Below, piece after piece: positions 53,464 through 61,783 of a DNA stretch of 64,000 bases. Both the position numbers and the translations under genes were made by a program. The stretch spans positions 1 to 64,000 of the forward strand of contig JAKSLB010000013.1 in NCBI GenBank assembly GCA_024401435.1, written 5' to 3'. The notes under the pieces were generated by a model. The model was given only the letters and a program-made list of their open reading frames with translations. It searched no databases and was not told where the DNA came from. Source of the stretch: Paludibacteraceae bacterium. GTDB lineage: Bacteria; Bacteroidota; Bacteroidia; Bacteroidales; Paludibacteraceae. How positions within the stretch are numbered: the first letter of the stretch is position 1; each line of letters opens with the position of its first letter.

Positions 53464-54351
53464 ATGTTTGACAATTTATCAATTAACCAAGTTTTCCGTA
53501 ATAGAAGTTCAAAACTATTGAACATTTCACACAAGGACTTTGATGGTGCAGTATGTTCCATCCTAATGAAGAAAATCTATCGCAACATTGATTGTAAGTA
53601 TGCGGAATACGATGGTTCTATGCCGTATGACTTTAACAAGTACGATGGTGTCATTTTTACGGACTTTACACCCAAGACATTTGACAACATCCATATTCCG
53701 TATCTTGTGATTGACCATCACGAAAGTGTGAAACATCTAAACAATGAAAAGAATGTATTTATCAAGATTGGTTATTGTGGAGCAGCATTGGTCTACAAAT
53801 ATTACAACAAGTTTGTAAACTTTGCCCCATTTGGTGAACTTATTGAAACTGTAAATGACTACGATATGTGGCACTTGAAGGACTACAAGAAGGCATTTAC
53901 ATACAATATGCTCTTTTGGAAATATGGTTTTCAAAAGTTTACACAAAGATTTTCCGATGGCAACCTTACATTGACTGAAGAAGAAGAATTGTATATAATG
54001 GAAAGGTTTATGGCAATCAAGGAGCAATTGAAGTCCACACAAATCACGGAACTACCTTCCAACGGCATTTTCTATGTTTGTGTTGACAATGTTTCAGAGG
54101 TTTCATATTTTATGGAAAAGAAGATGAAACCTAACTATGCAATCTTTATGATTAAGCCAAATAGGATTTCACTCCGTTCATACAATGATAGAATCAACTT
54201 GGTTGAAATAAATAAGTCAGTGAATGCGTCACTTGGAACTAATGTGGGCGGTGGTCACGAAAAGGCTATTGGTGTCTATATTGAAGACCAAGATATGTTG
54301 AAGAAATATATGGATGCGTTTGTTAATAATGTCAATGAGGTTTTGAAATAA
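53464..54351 (+). CDS. DHH-family phosphoesterase (295 aa)
   Basis: The start is the ATG at 53464, preceded by GAGGT. A TTG at 53419 would lie within the promoter. HKDFDG (residues 23-28), FTDF (65-68), DHH (84-86) and GGGH (262-265) mark a DHH/DHHA1 hydrolase like nanoRNases, pAp phosphatases and RecJ relatives. These enzymes cleave short oligonucleotides or nucleotide phosphates. The last base of the stop overlaps the next ATG (TAATG). Confidence 0.85.
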   Translation: MFDNLSINQVFRNRSSKLLNISHKDFDGAVCSILMKKIYRNIDCKYAEYDGSMPYDFNKYDGVIFTDFTPKTFDNIHIPYLVIDHHESVKHLNNEKNVFIKIGYCGAALVYKYYNKFVNFAPFGELIETVNDYDMWHLKDYKKAFTYNMLFWKYGFQKFTQRFSDGNLTLTEEEELYIMERFMAIKEQLKSTQITELPSNGIFYVCVDNVSEVSYFMEKKMKPNYAIFMIKPNRISLRSYNDRINLVEINKSVNASLGTNVGGGHEKAIGVYIEDQDMLKKYMDAFVNNVNEVLK

Positions 54352-55373
54352 TGAATATTTGTAGAATGGACTTGTTTCACTACACCAAGGCAAATGGTGA
54401 GGAATCAAACAGAATCGTATATGTCAACTATCAATCTGGCAATATCCTTAATTGCTATGATGTGATGAAACTTGAAAAGAATGAAATTGAAGAACTTACC
54501 AACAAGATTGCAAAGTTCTTCAAGGACACGGAAAAGTTCGGTCTTGACGGAAACATCATCCAAAGACCTTCTATGAAGTTGGACAAAGAAATCCGCAAGG
54601 AATATATGGAAATAAAGAAGAATTTCCTCCTTGACATTCAACCACTATCAGAAAAGTGCGAAAGAAACTTCCGTATTGATAGGATTAGCGAACATAGGGA
54701 AGATGTATCTCTTGGAACAAGATGCAAGAGCGAAAGACAAGTTGCAGATGCCATATACAAGTTGAGCAACAATGACAACTTCCTATATGCCGACTTTGAT
54801 GATGTCATTGACAACAACGATGTTGTCCTTGTAACCGACTTCATTGACATTCTATCCACATCAATGTCCTTGGATGAGTATGAAGAAAAAGGTCTTGTCA
54901 AGGTCAATGAAAACCCTTCCACCAATGATGTGGTTGATGACATTGATGAAGTCCGTATGGACTTGTTCAAGTACACCAAGGCAGATGGTACGGAAAGGAC
55001 TAGACTTGTGGTTGTCAACTACCAGACATCAACTATGCTAAATGCTCTTGACCTCAACTACCTTGATAGAGAAGAAATCAAGACATTGTTTGATGACATT
55101 AGTGATTTCTTCCAATCTACAAAGAAATTCGGCTTGAAAGGTAACATCATCCAAAGACAATCAAAGGAATTGGACAAGGAAGATAGAGAAGAATATCTTG
55201 AAATGAAAAAGGCATTCCTCCGTTCCATTACCCCAATCACAAGCAAATGTGAAAGAAACTTCCGCATTGATAGGATTGCCGATTGGAAACAAAATGTTAC
55301 ATTCGGTGCTAATGTCAATAAGGCTTCAACTATGGCTTACAATGTGGTTGATACCGCAAATAGCGAAGAATGA
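54351..55373 (+). CDS. Internally duplicated protein of unknown function (340 aa)
   Basis: Two copies of about 118 residues (6-123 and 202-319) share RMDLF-x-YTKA-G, VNYQ, KFGL-x-GNIIQR, YMEIKK/YLEMKK and CERNFRIDRI. The 78-residue linker is acidic. No family is recognised. Coupled to the DHH phosphoesterase by TAATG, so a shared role is likely. Confidence 0.7.
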   Translation: MNICRMDLFHYTKANGEESNRIVYVNYQSGNILNCYDVMKLEKNEIEELTNKIAKFFKDTEKFGLDGNIIQRPSMKLDKEIRKEYMEIKKNFLLDIQPLSEKCERNFRIDRISEHREDVSLGTRCKSERQVADAIYKLSNNDNFLYADFDDVIDNNDVVLVTDFIDILSTSMSLDEYEEKGLVKVNENPSTNDVVDDIDEVRMDLFKYTKADGTERTRLVVVNYQTSTMLNALDLNYLDREEIKTLFDDISDFFQSTKKFGLKGNIIQRQSKELDKEDREEYLEMKKAFLRSITPITSKCERNFRIDRIADWKQNVTFGANVNKASTMAYNVVDTANSEE

Positions 55374-55394
55374 AGAAATTGTACCTCAAATAAC

Positions 55395-55435
55395 AAAGAC
55401 CACAGTTATATCATTTTCAACCATTTTAAACAATA
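55395..55435. repeat. Left arm of a 41-bp inverted repeat flanking the second tnpB
   Basis: 41 bases match the complement of 56852-56892 with one mismatch. The outer part (AAAGACCAC) looks like half of a terminator stem. Confidence 0.9.
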
Positions 55436-56787
55436 GGGTCATCTATTATCAATGATTGAGTGATTTCCTGCTTCAACGACCTGCACTGCTCTTGTGTTTC
55501 AAAGAACTGTAACCTCAAGTCTCTAGGGCGTGGTTCAGAACCACTACCATCCTTGCGACATTCATCACAAGGGCAGGCTTCAACGGCATAACTTGCCGTA
55601 GTTTGCTGTGTGGCATAGCCATACAACCACAAGCCATAGAACCGAAGGTTCCTGGCTGCATTTACATCTCTATCGTGATGAAAGCCACAATGAGGACAAG
55701 TCCATTCACGAGTCGTGAGTTTCAAATCTTCGTTCTTGTAGCATCCGCAGTTTGAACAATACTTGCTAGAAGCGTAGAACTGGGGAGCTTTGATTAGATG
55801 GATGTTGTACCATCTACATTTGTATTCTAACTGAGTATGAATCCTACCAAAGTTGGCATCTAGGATAGATGAAGCCAGCTTGTGGTTACGACTCATATTC
55901 TTTGGCTTCAAGGTCTCTATAACCAATACTTTCGGAGCAAGTTTTCTAGTCAGTTCCGTAGTACACTGGTGAGCTGAATTAACACGGATATTGGTTATCC
56001 TATGGTGGATACGAGCCAACTTCTTAACTGCTTTCCTACGATTCTTGCCACCTTTTCTTTTTCTAGACACCGAGCGTTGTTGTCTTTTCAAACGGTTTAA
56101 GTGTCTTCTATAAGCAATAGGATTATGTATAACCTCACCATAGGATGTAATGGCTAAATCCTTGATGCCTAGGTCTACACCAACGATATCGTACTCATTA
56201 TCCGTGATTTCTATGGATTCGTTAACTGGAACTATATCTGTAACATAGGCAAACGATACATACCATCTATCGGCAGTCCTAGATACGGTTGCCATAGACA
56301 AAGGTACTTTATCCACTCCTTCTGGAATAGTGATGTAGTCCTTCTCTTTTAGCTTGACCTTGCCTAGAGTAGGAATCTGAACAAAATCTCTGCCGATATA
56401 GACCGAACCAGTGACACGGAAACTATCATTCATTCCAGACCTATGGAATCGTGGGTGCTTACCCTTGTTACTGAAGAACTTCTTCCAAGCAGTACCTAGG
56501 TCTCGCAAGGCTTCCTGTCCGCAACACTTGGATAGTTCAAGTAACCATTCATTACCTTCAAGCCTCTTGTACGATACCCACTCCTTGTGCCAGTCTATAG
56601 GAGTGCCTAGCTTGCATTTTGGCTTGTTTCCTTCTAGAGTCAACTTCTTGGCTTCATCATAGGCAGCGTTCTGTTGGGCAAGTTTCCAGTTGTATGCCCT
56701 TCGTGCAGCAGCACAGGAACGAATGCATATCCGTTCTTGTTCCTTGGTGAGCCGTAGCTCCATCTTTCTACCGCAATGCTGTTCCAT
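55426..56787 (-). CDS. tnpB: TnpB RNA-guided nuclease of IS200/IS605 type (453 aa)
   Basis: Complete protein with the RuvC triad Asp205 (GVDLGIKDL), Glu291 (LVIETLKPKNM) and Asp374 (HDRDVNAARNL), plus a zinc finger with C344, C347, C364 and C367. The N-terminus could start at the ATG nine codons later (MELRLTKEQE), which resembles usual TnpB starts. The C-terminal 70 residues contain CPCDEC and basic runs. No TnpA is present. It is only distantly similar to the 29552 TnpB, so the two arrived separately. Codon use is richer in G and C than around it. Confidence 0.9.
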   Translation of the reverse strand: MEQHCGRKMELRLTKEQERICIRSCAAARRAYNWKLAQQNAAYDEAKKLTLEGNKPKCKLGTPIDWHKEWVSYKRLEGNEWLLELSKCCGQEALRDLGTAWKKFFSNKGKHPRFHRSGMNDSFRVTGSVYIGRDFVQIPTLGKVKLKEKDYITIPEGVDKVPLSMATVSRTADRWYVSFAYVTDIVPVNESIEITDNEYDIVGVDLGIKDLAITSYGEVIHNPIAYRRHLNRLKRQQRSVSRKRKGGKNRRKAVKKLARIHHRITNIRVNSAHQCTTELTRKLAPKVLVIETLKPKNMSRNHKLASSILDANFGRIHTQLEYKCRWYNIHLIKAPQFYASSKYCSNCGCYKNEDLKLTTREWTCPHCGFHHDRDVNAARNLRFYGLWLYGYATQQTTASYAVEACPCDECRKDGSGSEPRPRDLRLQFFETQEQCRSLKQEITQSLIIDDPIV

Positions 56788-56851
56788 ATTAAATATAGTT
56801 TATATATTATATTTCATAGGTTTATCATCAAAATAAGTTAAAATGGTACAT

Positions 56852-56892
56852 TATTGTTTAAAATGGTTGAAAATGATATAACGGTGGTCTTT
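56852..56892. repeat. Right arm of the 41-bp inverted repeat
   Basis: Complement of 55395-55435 at 40 of 41 positions. It runs into the TATA box at 56894. Confidence 0.9.
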
Positions 56893-56893
56893 T

Positions 56894-56912
56894 CATATAT
56901 AAAATAAAAAGG
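56894..56912 (+). promoter_or_regulatory. Late-type TATA box with ribosome site
   Basis: CATATATAAAATAA is followed by AAGGA and the ATG at 56920. The arrangement is the same as at 22707. Confidence 0.5.
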
Positions 56913-56919
56913 ATTTAAA

Positions 56920-57414
56920 ATGCAATACAAAGTCATTCTAACCGAAAGGGAATATGAAAAGGTTTCAAAGATTCTAGGTGAAGCAACTGAAGAACAAATC
57001 AACGATGCTGTTGAAGAATTGATTAATTTGGCTGCTTTTTCTGAAGATGAATTAATACTTGTACTAAAGTCTTTTGGCAACACTATGGAAACCCTTGACA
57101 AGATTTGTCAATGTAGATATGGTATGGATTGCCTACAATACATTGAATCTTTGAATGAGTCCACAAAGATTAATGAATCCAAGGACTACAAGAAGATGAC
57201 AAGAGCACAGATAGTCCATAAGGCTATGAAGAATGACGGAAAGGAAATCAAGTCCTATGAAGAATTCAATGAATTGAACAAGATTTCCTATCTCCATTCA
57301 ATCGCATTCGCTATGGACATCAATGGAAACCTTTCCGCAAAGTTGTTCGTTGATGATGAAGGCAATTATTACTATTGCATTAACAAGGGCGAACTTGTAA
57401 AGTTCCCATACTAA
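56920..57414 (+). CDS. Hypothetical protein (164 aa)
   Basis: Helical N-terminal 70 residues (EREYEKVSKILGEATEEQI), then a region with four Cys and a strand-rich C-terminus (KLFVDDEGNYYYCINKGELV). No known family. Confidence 0.65.
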   Translation: MQYKVILTEREYEKVSKILGEATEEQINDAVEELINLAAFSEDELILVLKSFGNTMETLDKICQCRYGMDCLQYIESLNESTKINESKDYKKMTRAQIVHKAMKNDGKEIKSYEEFNELNKISYLHSIAFAMDINGNLSAKLFVDDEGNYYYCINKGELVKFPY

Positions 57415-57436
57415 TTCAATCATTTCATTAAAAAAG

Positions 57437-57465
57437 AAAAAGACCTCAAAGCGAGGTCTTTTTTT
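57437..57465. terminator. Bidirectional terminator
   Basis: AAAAGACCTC pairs with GAGGTCTTTT across 5 bases. T-runs follow on both strands, between convergent genes. Confidence 0.85.
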
Positions 57466-57466
57466 T

Positions 57467-58087
57467 CTATATGATAACTGGTTCTTCCAACATTTCCCTT
57501 GAACAAGTATAATCATTCAATCCATATTTCTTCAACCTATTTCTTCTATCTTCCTCTCTCATTTGTTCAAGTTTCATCTTCAATAACCTATCCCTTACAC
57601 TTTCCTTCATCTTTAAACATTCATTACAAAACCTATTAAAATGGTAGGCTTTGAACATTTGACCGCTATACTTTCCTTCTACAAGGAACTTTGATTCTGA
57701 TAGAACCAATTCGGTATCATTTCCACATAGAACACATCTATGTGGTTTAAAGTTCTTGTAAGCCTCCCCTATGTATTCTTTATGATGTCTTATTGTGTGA
57801 TATAGGTATTGATACTTTGACTTCAAATGCAATTCGCAATGAGGACACTTGAAATCCGTTTTGTTGCTTTTTCTAGCACTTTCACAATTAAAACACCGAC
57901 CATAACGCATTTCCCTATTTGAAACATCATCGTATGGCTTTGTAACCCCACAAATAGGGCATACATAGGTTGTATAGCCATTTTCTTTAAGCCATACCCT
58001 AAACTTGTCATAGTCAAAGAAACGCACTCCTAGTGTGGTTTTTGCATACTTTCTATACTTTTTCTTTAATTGCTTATGGTTTAGCAT
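57467..58087 (-). CDS. Multi-zinc-finger protein (206 aa)
   Basis: Four Cys pairs or clusters are visible: CPICG (about 43-47), CFNC (65-68), CPHC followed by H-x-x-x-HH (81-101) and CVLCG with a later CNEC. The second half is basic and helical (RDRLLKMKLEQMREEDRRNR). It is probably a nucleic-acid-binding protein, and some phage homing or regulatory proteins look like this, but no nuclease motif is clear. The ATG abuts a TATA box. Confidence 0.65.
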   Translation of the reverse strand: MLNHKQLKKKYRKYAKTTLGVRFFDYDKFRVWLKENGYTTYVCPICGVTKPYDDVSNREMRYGRCFNCESARKSNKTDFKCPHCELHLKSKYQYLYHTIRHHKEYIGEAYKNFKPHRCVLCGNDTELVLSESKFLVEGKYSGQMFKAYHFNRFCNECLKMKESVRDRLLKMKLEQMREEDRRNRLKKYGLNDYTCSREMLEEPVII

Positions 58088-58099
58088 ATCTTATATAGA
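58088..58099 (-). promoter_or_regulatory. Late-type TATA box abutting the start codon (minus strand)
   Basis: TCTATATAAGAT runs directly into the ATG at 58087, straight after the U-tract of the upstream terminator, as on the plus strand. Confidence 0.5.
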
Positions 58100-58128
58100 A
58101 AAAAGGGCAAGGACTTATGTCCTTGCCC
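58099..58128 (-). terminator. Rho-independent terminator (minus strand)
   Basis: GGGCAAGGAC pairs with GTCCTTGCCC across 4 bases, followed on the minus strand by TTTTTT. It ends the flotillin-like gene. Confidence 0.85.
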
Positions 58129-58155
58129 TCTACCTTTGCACTCCAACAACAAAAA

Positions 58156-59736
58156 TTACTTCTTAATTTCGTTGATGATGTTCTTTGCGATGGCTTCGGC
58201 ATCAACTTCGGCAGGAATTGGGTTGTTAGAAGAACCCATCTTACCACCAAGCATACCGCCAAGAACACTACCAAGATTGATACCAGTACCACCTTGGACA
58301 CCTTGGATTACCTGCTGGAAACTTGTGGTGATTTCACCAATGGTCTTTCCAACGCAGCCTTCGCCATACATAGTAATGTTTCCAATCTTGCTCAAAGGTT
58401 CACCAATTGCCTTTGCGATTTCAGGCAACTGCTTAATGAGTTCAATGCCAAGCATTGCTTCATTGTTTTCCTTCAAGCCCATAGCTCTCTGCTTTAGGGC
58501 TTCGGCTTCCGCAAGACCCTTTTGCTTGATTGCTTCAGCTTCGGCATTACCCTTTGCAAGGATAGCAGCAGCTTCCGCTTCACCCTTTGCCTTGACCGCT
58601 TCGGCATCTTGCAACTGGGCATACTTATCGGCTTCTGCCTTAATCTTCAAGGCTTCGGCTTGCTTTTGCTGTTCAATCTTCTTCGCTTCGGCATCCTTTT
58701 GACGCTTGAAAAGTTCGGCTTCGGCTTGCTTTTCAATTTCGTACTTTACGGCATCTGCCTTCTTACAAACTTCGGCATTCAACTTTTGTTCTTGAACACT
58801 AGCCTGCTTCTGTTGGAGTTCAATGGTCTTTTCCATTGCCATAATCTGGGCATCAACTTCGGCTTGGTTCAAGTTTCTATCCTTTTCAGCCTTGCGGATG
58901 CTATATGCAGCATCGGCTTCAGCCTTCTTGATATCGCTTTGAATCTTTAGTTCAGCTTGCTTGATTGCCAATTCGTTGTTCTTGATTGCAATTTCGGTTT
59001 CACTTGCCACTCTTGCATCATTAGCCAACTTATCGGCTTCTGCCTGTGCGGTAGCAATATCCTTGTTTGCGTTTGCCTTGGAGATTGCTGCTGACTTGGA
59101 GATGGCTACAATGTTGTCAATACCCAAATTTTCAATCACATGGTCATTATCGGTAAAGTTCTGAACATTGAAGGTCTTGATGGTACAACCGATAGAGTTC
59201 AAGTCCTTTTCGGCATTTTCCATAACCAACTTGTTGAAGGTTTCTCGGTCATTAATCATCTTGACAAGTTCCATCTTGCCAACGATTTCACGGATAGAAC
59301 CTTGTAGGATTTCCGTAACCTTACCAGAAATATCACTAATGTCGCAATTCAAGAATGCGGATGCTGCTGCTCTAATGAGGGATTCATCAACACCATTTGG
59401 ATTGGTAATCATTCCATGACTATCCTTCACAGTTCGCATACCAATCTGGAAGGTTGCAACGGAATCAACCCTCACATTGATAAAGTCACTTGTAGGAATT
59501 GCGGAAGATGTTTCAACATTCACCTGAATAAGTTCCAAAGGTAGCTTATCCGCTCTTTCAAGGAAAGGAATACGGATTGCACTCTTACCGATTACAATAC
59601 GCATCTTGCGGAAACCAGTGATGATTGTAGCCACATTGGAAGGTGACTTGATATAGGATGCCCAAATGAAAAGGGCAATGATGATTACTACAAAGGCAAT
59701 AGAACCACCGATGATTGCAGAAGTTGAAATAGTCAT
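58156..59736 (-). CDS. Flotillin-like SPFH-domain membrane protein (526 aa)
   Basis: One N-terminal membrane helix (about residues 8-28) is followed by an SPFH/band-7 domain (30-215: IRIPFLERADKLPLELIQV, VNVRVDSVATFQIG). A long Ala/Glu/Lys coiled coil comes next (220-440: AEAAAILAKGNAEAEAIKQK), then a Gly-rich C-terminus (475-510). This is the order seen in bacterial flotillins (FloT/YuaG), which oligomerise in membrane microdomains. Length is typical. The DNA is richer in G and C than most of the window, suggesting acquisition from a host or high expression. In a phage it might alter the membrane or block superinfection, which is inference. Confidence 0.85.
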   Translation of the reverse strand: MTISTSAIIGGSIAFVVIIIALFIWASYIKSPSNVATIITGFRKMRIVIGKSAIRIPFLERADKLPLELIQVNVETSSAIPTSDFINVRVDSVATFQIGMRTVKDSHGMITNPNGVDESLIRAAASAFLNCDISDISGKVTEILQGSIREIVGKMELVKMINDRETFNKLVMENAEKDLNSIGCTIKTFNVQNFTDNDHVIENLGIDNIVAISKSAAISKANANKDIATAQAEADKLANDARVASETEIAIKNNELAIKQAELKIQSDIKKAEADAAYSIRKAEKDRNLNQAEVDAQIMAMEKTIELQQKQASVQEQKLNAEVCKKADAVKYEIEKQAEAELFKRQKDAEAKKIEQQKQAEALKIKAEADKYAQLQDAEAVKAKGEAEAAAILAKGNAEAEAIKQKGLAEAEALKQRAMGLKENNEAMLGIELIKQLPEIAKAIGEPLSKIGNITMYGEGCVGKTIGEITTSFQQVIQGVQGGTGINLGSVLGGMLGGKMGSSNNPIPAEVDAEAIAKNIINEIKK

Positions 59737-59781
59737 ATTTCAATTATCCTTTTTTGTTGTTGTTTGTTTTTTAGTGTTTAG

Positions 59782-60477
59782 TTAAAACATATAGAGAATT
59801 GTAGGATTGTCTGGCTGAACGATTTCTTCATAGCCAAGTTCCCTAAACTGTTGTTCCCTAAATCCACGGGTGATGATATGACAACCACTCTTGGAAGGAA
59901 TCACAGTTACAATTCTATTACCAATGGACTTGTCGTTTTTGTTGGAGATGTTGAGATTTTCAATATCATTCATCATCTTCTTCAAGTATTCCAAGTCAAT
60001 GATAGGCTTTCCGTTTTCATCCTTCTTCCAATCCACATCCACCAATCGTGTATTTTCATTGGTATCGGCAATGGAACTACGATGACCGATAGCGGAATGC
60101 AATTGTGCAGGAATCTTTCTAATCTTGTTCTTGTCGGCATACTTTGCGGTGATTTGAGCCATCATTCGCAAAGCCGTATTGTCATCACTTCTACGATTTA
60201 GACGGATATATGCTCTACAATTGAATGTTTCGCACATCAACTTGATTGTAGGAATGATGTTGTCAAATTCTTCAAAGTTGTAAATACAAAAAGAACTCAT
60301 AGTCCTATTGAAATTGTTGCCATTACAACCTGGGTGTCCATCCTTATGTCTACGGAGGACTTCAATAAAATAGAACTCACCTTCCTTTTCAAACTTTAAC
60401 AATGAACGGATTTGTTCAATGTTGTCTAGGGGCTTTGAGAAATCCCTATCAAAAAGTTTTTCATCCAACTTGTACAT
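59782..60477 (-). CDS. Conserved phage protein of unknown function (231 aa)
   Basis: The start at 60477 is preferred because AAGGAG is then 7 bases upstream. The ATG at 60483 is too close to it. Motifs YFIEVLRRHKDGHPG (about 35-49), CRAYIRLNRRS and the C-terminal IPSKSGCHIITRGF recall a phage family of unknown role with a primase-like strand pattern. No metal-binding triad is obvious. Confidence 0.6.
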   Translation of the reverse strand: MYKLDEKLFDRDFSKPLDNIEQIRSLLKFEKEGEFYFIEVLRRHKDGHPGCNGNNFNRTMSSFCIYNFEEFDNIIPTIKLMCETFNCRAYIRLNRRSDDNTALRMMAQITAKYADKNKIRKIPAQLHSAIGHRSSIADTNENTRLVDVDWKKDENGKPIIDLEYLKKMMNDIENLNISNKNDKSIGNRIVTVIPSKSGCHIITRGFREQQFRELGYEEIVQPDNPTILYMF

Positions 60478-60488
60478 TTGCATTCTCC

Positions 60489-60752
60489 TTATGCTACAAA
60501 CTTTCTTATGATATTTACCACATCCATTAGGTCATTGTTTGTTGATTGTAGAAATGCTTCATTTCTTATAGCATCTTTCCCAAGCAACATACGCAATTCA
60601 TAGCATTGTGCCATTTGAAACATCAAATCTTCTTCACCATCGTTTGAATAAGTGTGATTTCTAAACTCATCAATGAATGTCTTTACATCTTCTCTTTTGG
60701 AATTCAATAGACTTGAAACCAAGCAAGACTTTCTTATTGAACTTATACTCAT
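60489..60752 (-). CDS. Hypothetical protein (87 aa)
   Basis: Helical. The ATG lies only 7 bases after the -10 element of the promoter at 60760-60788, so its own transcript would be leaderless or nearly so. No ribosome site is seen. Function unknown. Confidence 0.65.
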   Translation of the reverse strand: MSISSIRKSCLVSSLLNSKREDVKTFIDEFRNHTYSNDGEEDLMFQMAQCYELRMLLGKDAIRNEAFLQSTNNDLMDVVNIIRKFVA

Positions 60753-60759
60753 ACCGCAA

Positions 60760-60788
60760 AATATAGAAATAGTCTATTCTATTGTAAA
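60760..60788 (-). promoter_or_regulatory. Sigma70-type promoter giving a near-leaderless transcript
   Basis: TTTACA (60788-60783), 17-base spacer, TATATT (60765-60760), then 7 bases to the ATG at 60752. The -35 overlaps the end of the acetyltransferase gene. Confidence 0.6.
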
Positions 60789-61402
60789 GGGGTAATTGAA
60801 GAAAATTCTCCACATCCATTGAACATTTTCTTGTACTTATCAGTTTCACTGGGGTTTTCAACGCCCATAAAATACTTTAGGTATCTTTGTACGAACTCTT
60901 CAAGAACCCACTTTGACACATACTTGTCACTCTTTGAGATAGGCAACGGATAACAACAAAGGTCAACATCATTATCAACATTACCAATGTAATTGAAATT
61001 AATCTTCTTGTAGTTCAATGATTTCCAAAAAACATTTGTATCATAGCTATCAAGTTCTACAAAGATGTAATAGGTGTATTCCAATGGGATTGTTTCAAGA
61101 AGGCTTGCATAAAGTTCCTTACCGACACCATTGTTTCTATATGATTCCTTTACGCAAATACTCTCAATACAACAGCAAGAAATGTCAAGGAAATAGTCAT
61201 AAACCATACCGCAAATAATTTCACCTGTGGATTCATCCTCAACCACAAGTGCATTGCAAGTTGCTTCCTTGATTTCCGTGCAAATGTTCAATCCAAGTTC
61301 TTCAAGAGTCCTATGGTTTGGAAGCAATGAATAAACTTCATCATAGAACTTACGGAGAATGTCTGTATTGAAATTGTTGAAATTAATAGTATGTAGTATC
61401 AT
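60779..61402 (-). CDS. GNAT-family acetyltransferase (207 aa)
   Basis: The ATG at 61402 is preferred to a TTG at 61408. Residues 80-110 show the GNAT acetyl-CoA motif: IESICVKESYRNNGVGKELY (R-x-x-G-x-G). The preceding strand-turn region and following FWKSLNYKK support the fold. The C-terminal 60 residues are an extra helical part. Substrate unknown. It overlaps the lipoprotein gene by 20 bp. Confidence 0.8.
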   Translation of the reverse strand: MILHTINFNNFNTDILRKFYDEVYSLLPNHRTLEELGLNICTEIKEATCNALVVEDESTGEIICGMVYDYFLDISCCCIESICVKESYRNNGVGKELYASLLETIPLEYTYYIFVELDSYDTNVFWKSLNYKKINFNYIGNVDNDVDLCCYPLPISKSDKYVSKWVLEEFVQRYLKYFMGVENPSETDKYKKMFNGCGEFSSITPLQ

Positions 61403-61637
61403 TGTCAACCTTCACAACAAAAGCACTATCAATATTGATGAATGTAGATGTACCATCAATCTTAACTAGATGGTATGTGTTTGCATTCCAATAGAAATTA
61501 AGGATTTCCAGAGTATCAACCGCACCATTGTGGTTGACAACGGCATAGTATTTCCTACCAACATTGTCTTGGTTTGAACAAGAGCAACCGATGATACTCA
61601 TCGCAACCGCAATTATACTAATTAGCACTCTTGTCAT
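61383..61637 (-). CDS. Small lipoprotein (84 aa)
   Basis: With the start at 61637 (AAGGAAC upstream) the product opens MTRVLISIIAVAMSIIGCSC, a lipoprotein signal peptide with a lipobox-like SIIGC and acylated Cys at about residue 17. The mature part is a beta-rich domain with Asn, Asp and Tyr. A phage lipoprotein at the cell envelope could act in exclusion or lysis control. This is inferred. Confidence 0.7.
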   Translation of the reverse strand: MTRVLISIIAVAMSIIGCSCSNQDNVGRKYYAVVNHNGAVDTLEILNFYWNANTYHLVKIDGTSTFINIDSAFVVKVDNDTTYY

Positions 61638-61779
61638 TTGAAAGTTCCTTTTCAGCACCAAGACAAATGAATCTAGAAACATTTCCAAAAGCCATAGGCA
61701 AAACTTCCTTGAACTTGCCTACCGCTACTGGTTCATAAATACCATCCTTGTTCTTGATTTCCAACATATATTCTTTCAT
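61618..61779 (-). CDS. Hypothetical small protein (53 aa)
   Basis: GGAG precedes the ATG at 61779. The frame overlaps the lipoprotein gene by 20 bp, as do other coupled genes here. Starts MKEYMLEIKNKDG. Function unknown. Confidence 0.6.
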   Translation of the reverse strand: MKEYMLEIKNKDGIYEPVAVGKFKEVLPMAFGNVSRFICLGAEKELSNDKSAN

Positions 61780-61783
61780 AAGG

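Larger units (their letters stand above)
55395..56892 (-). mobile_element. TnpB-only element with long inverted repeats
   Basis: One complete tnpB lies between near-perfect 41-bp inverted repeats. It appears to sit inside a terminator: AAAGACCAC on the left and GTGGTCTTT on the right could originally have paired. Base composition is clearly richer in G and C than in the flanks, indicating recent arrival. Long inverted repeats are unusual for IS200/IS605 elements. Confidence 0.65.

Noticed and set aside
29552-56787. Two copies of the same TnpB element
   Set aside because: The two proteins differ greatly in sequence, length and base composition and have different flanks, so they are separate insertions.
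58117-59419. Several plus-strand open frames rich in Ala, Ser and Leu
   Set aside because: Antisense shadows of the Ala/Glu/Lys-rich coiled coil of the flotillin-like gene.
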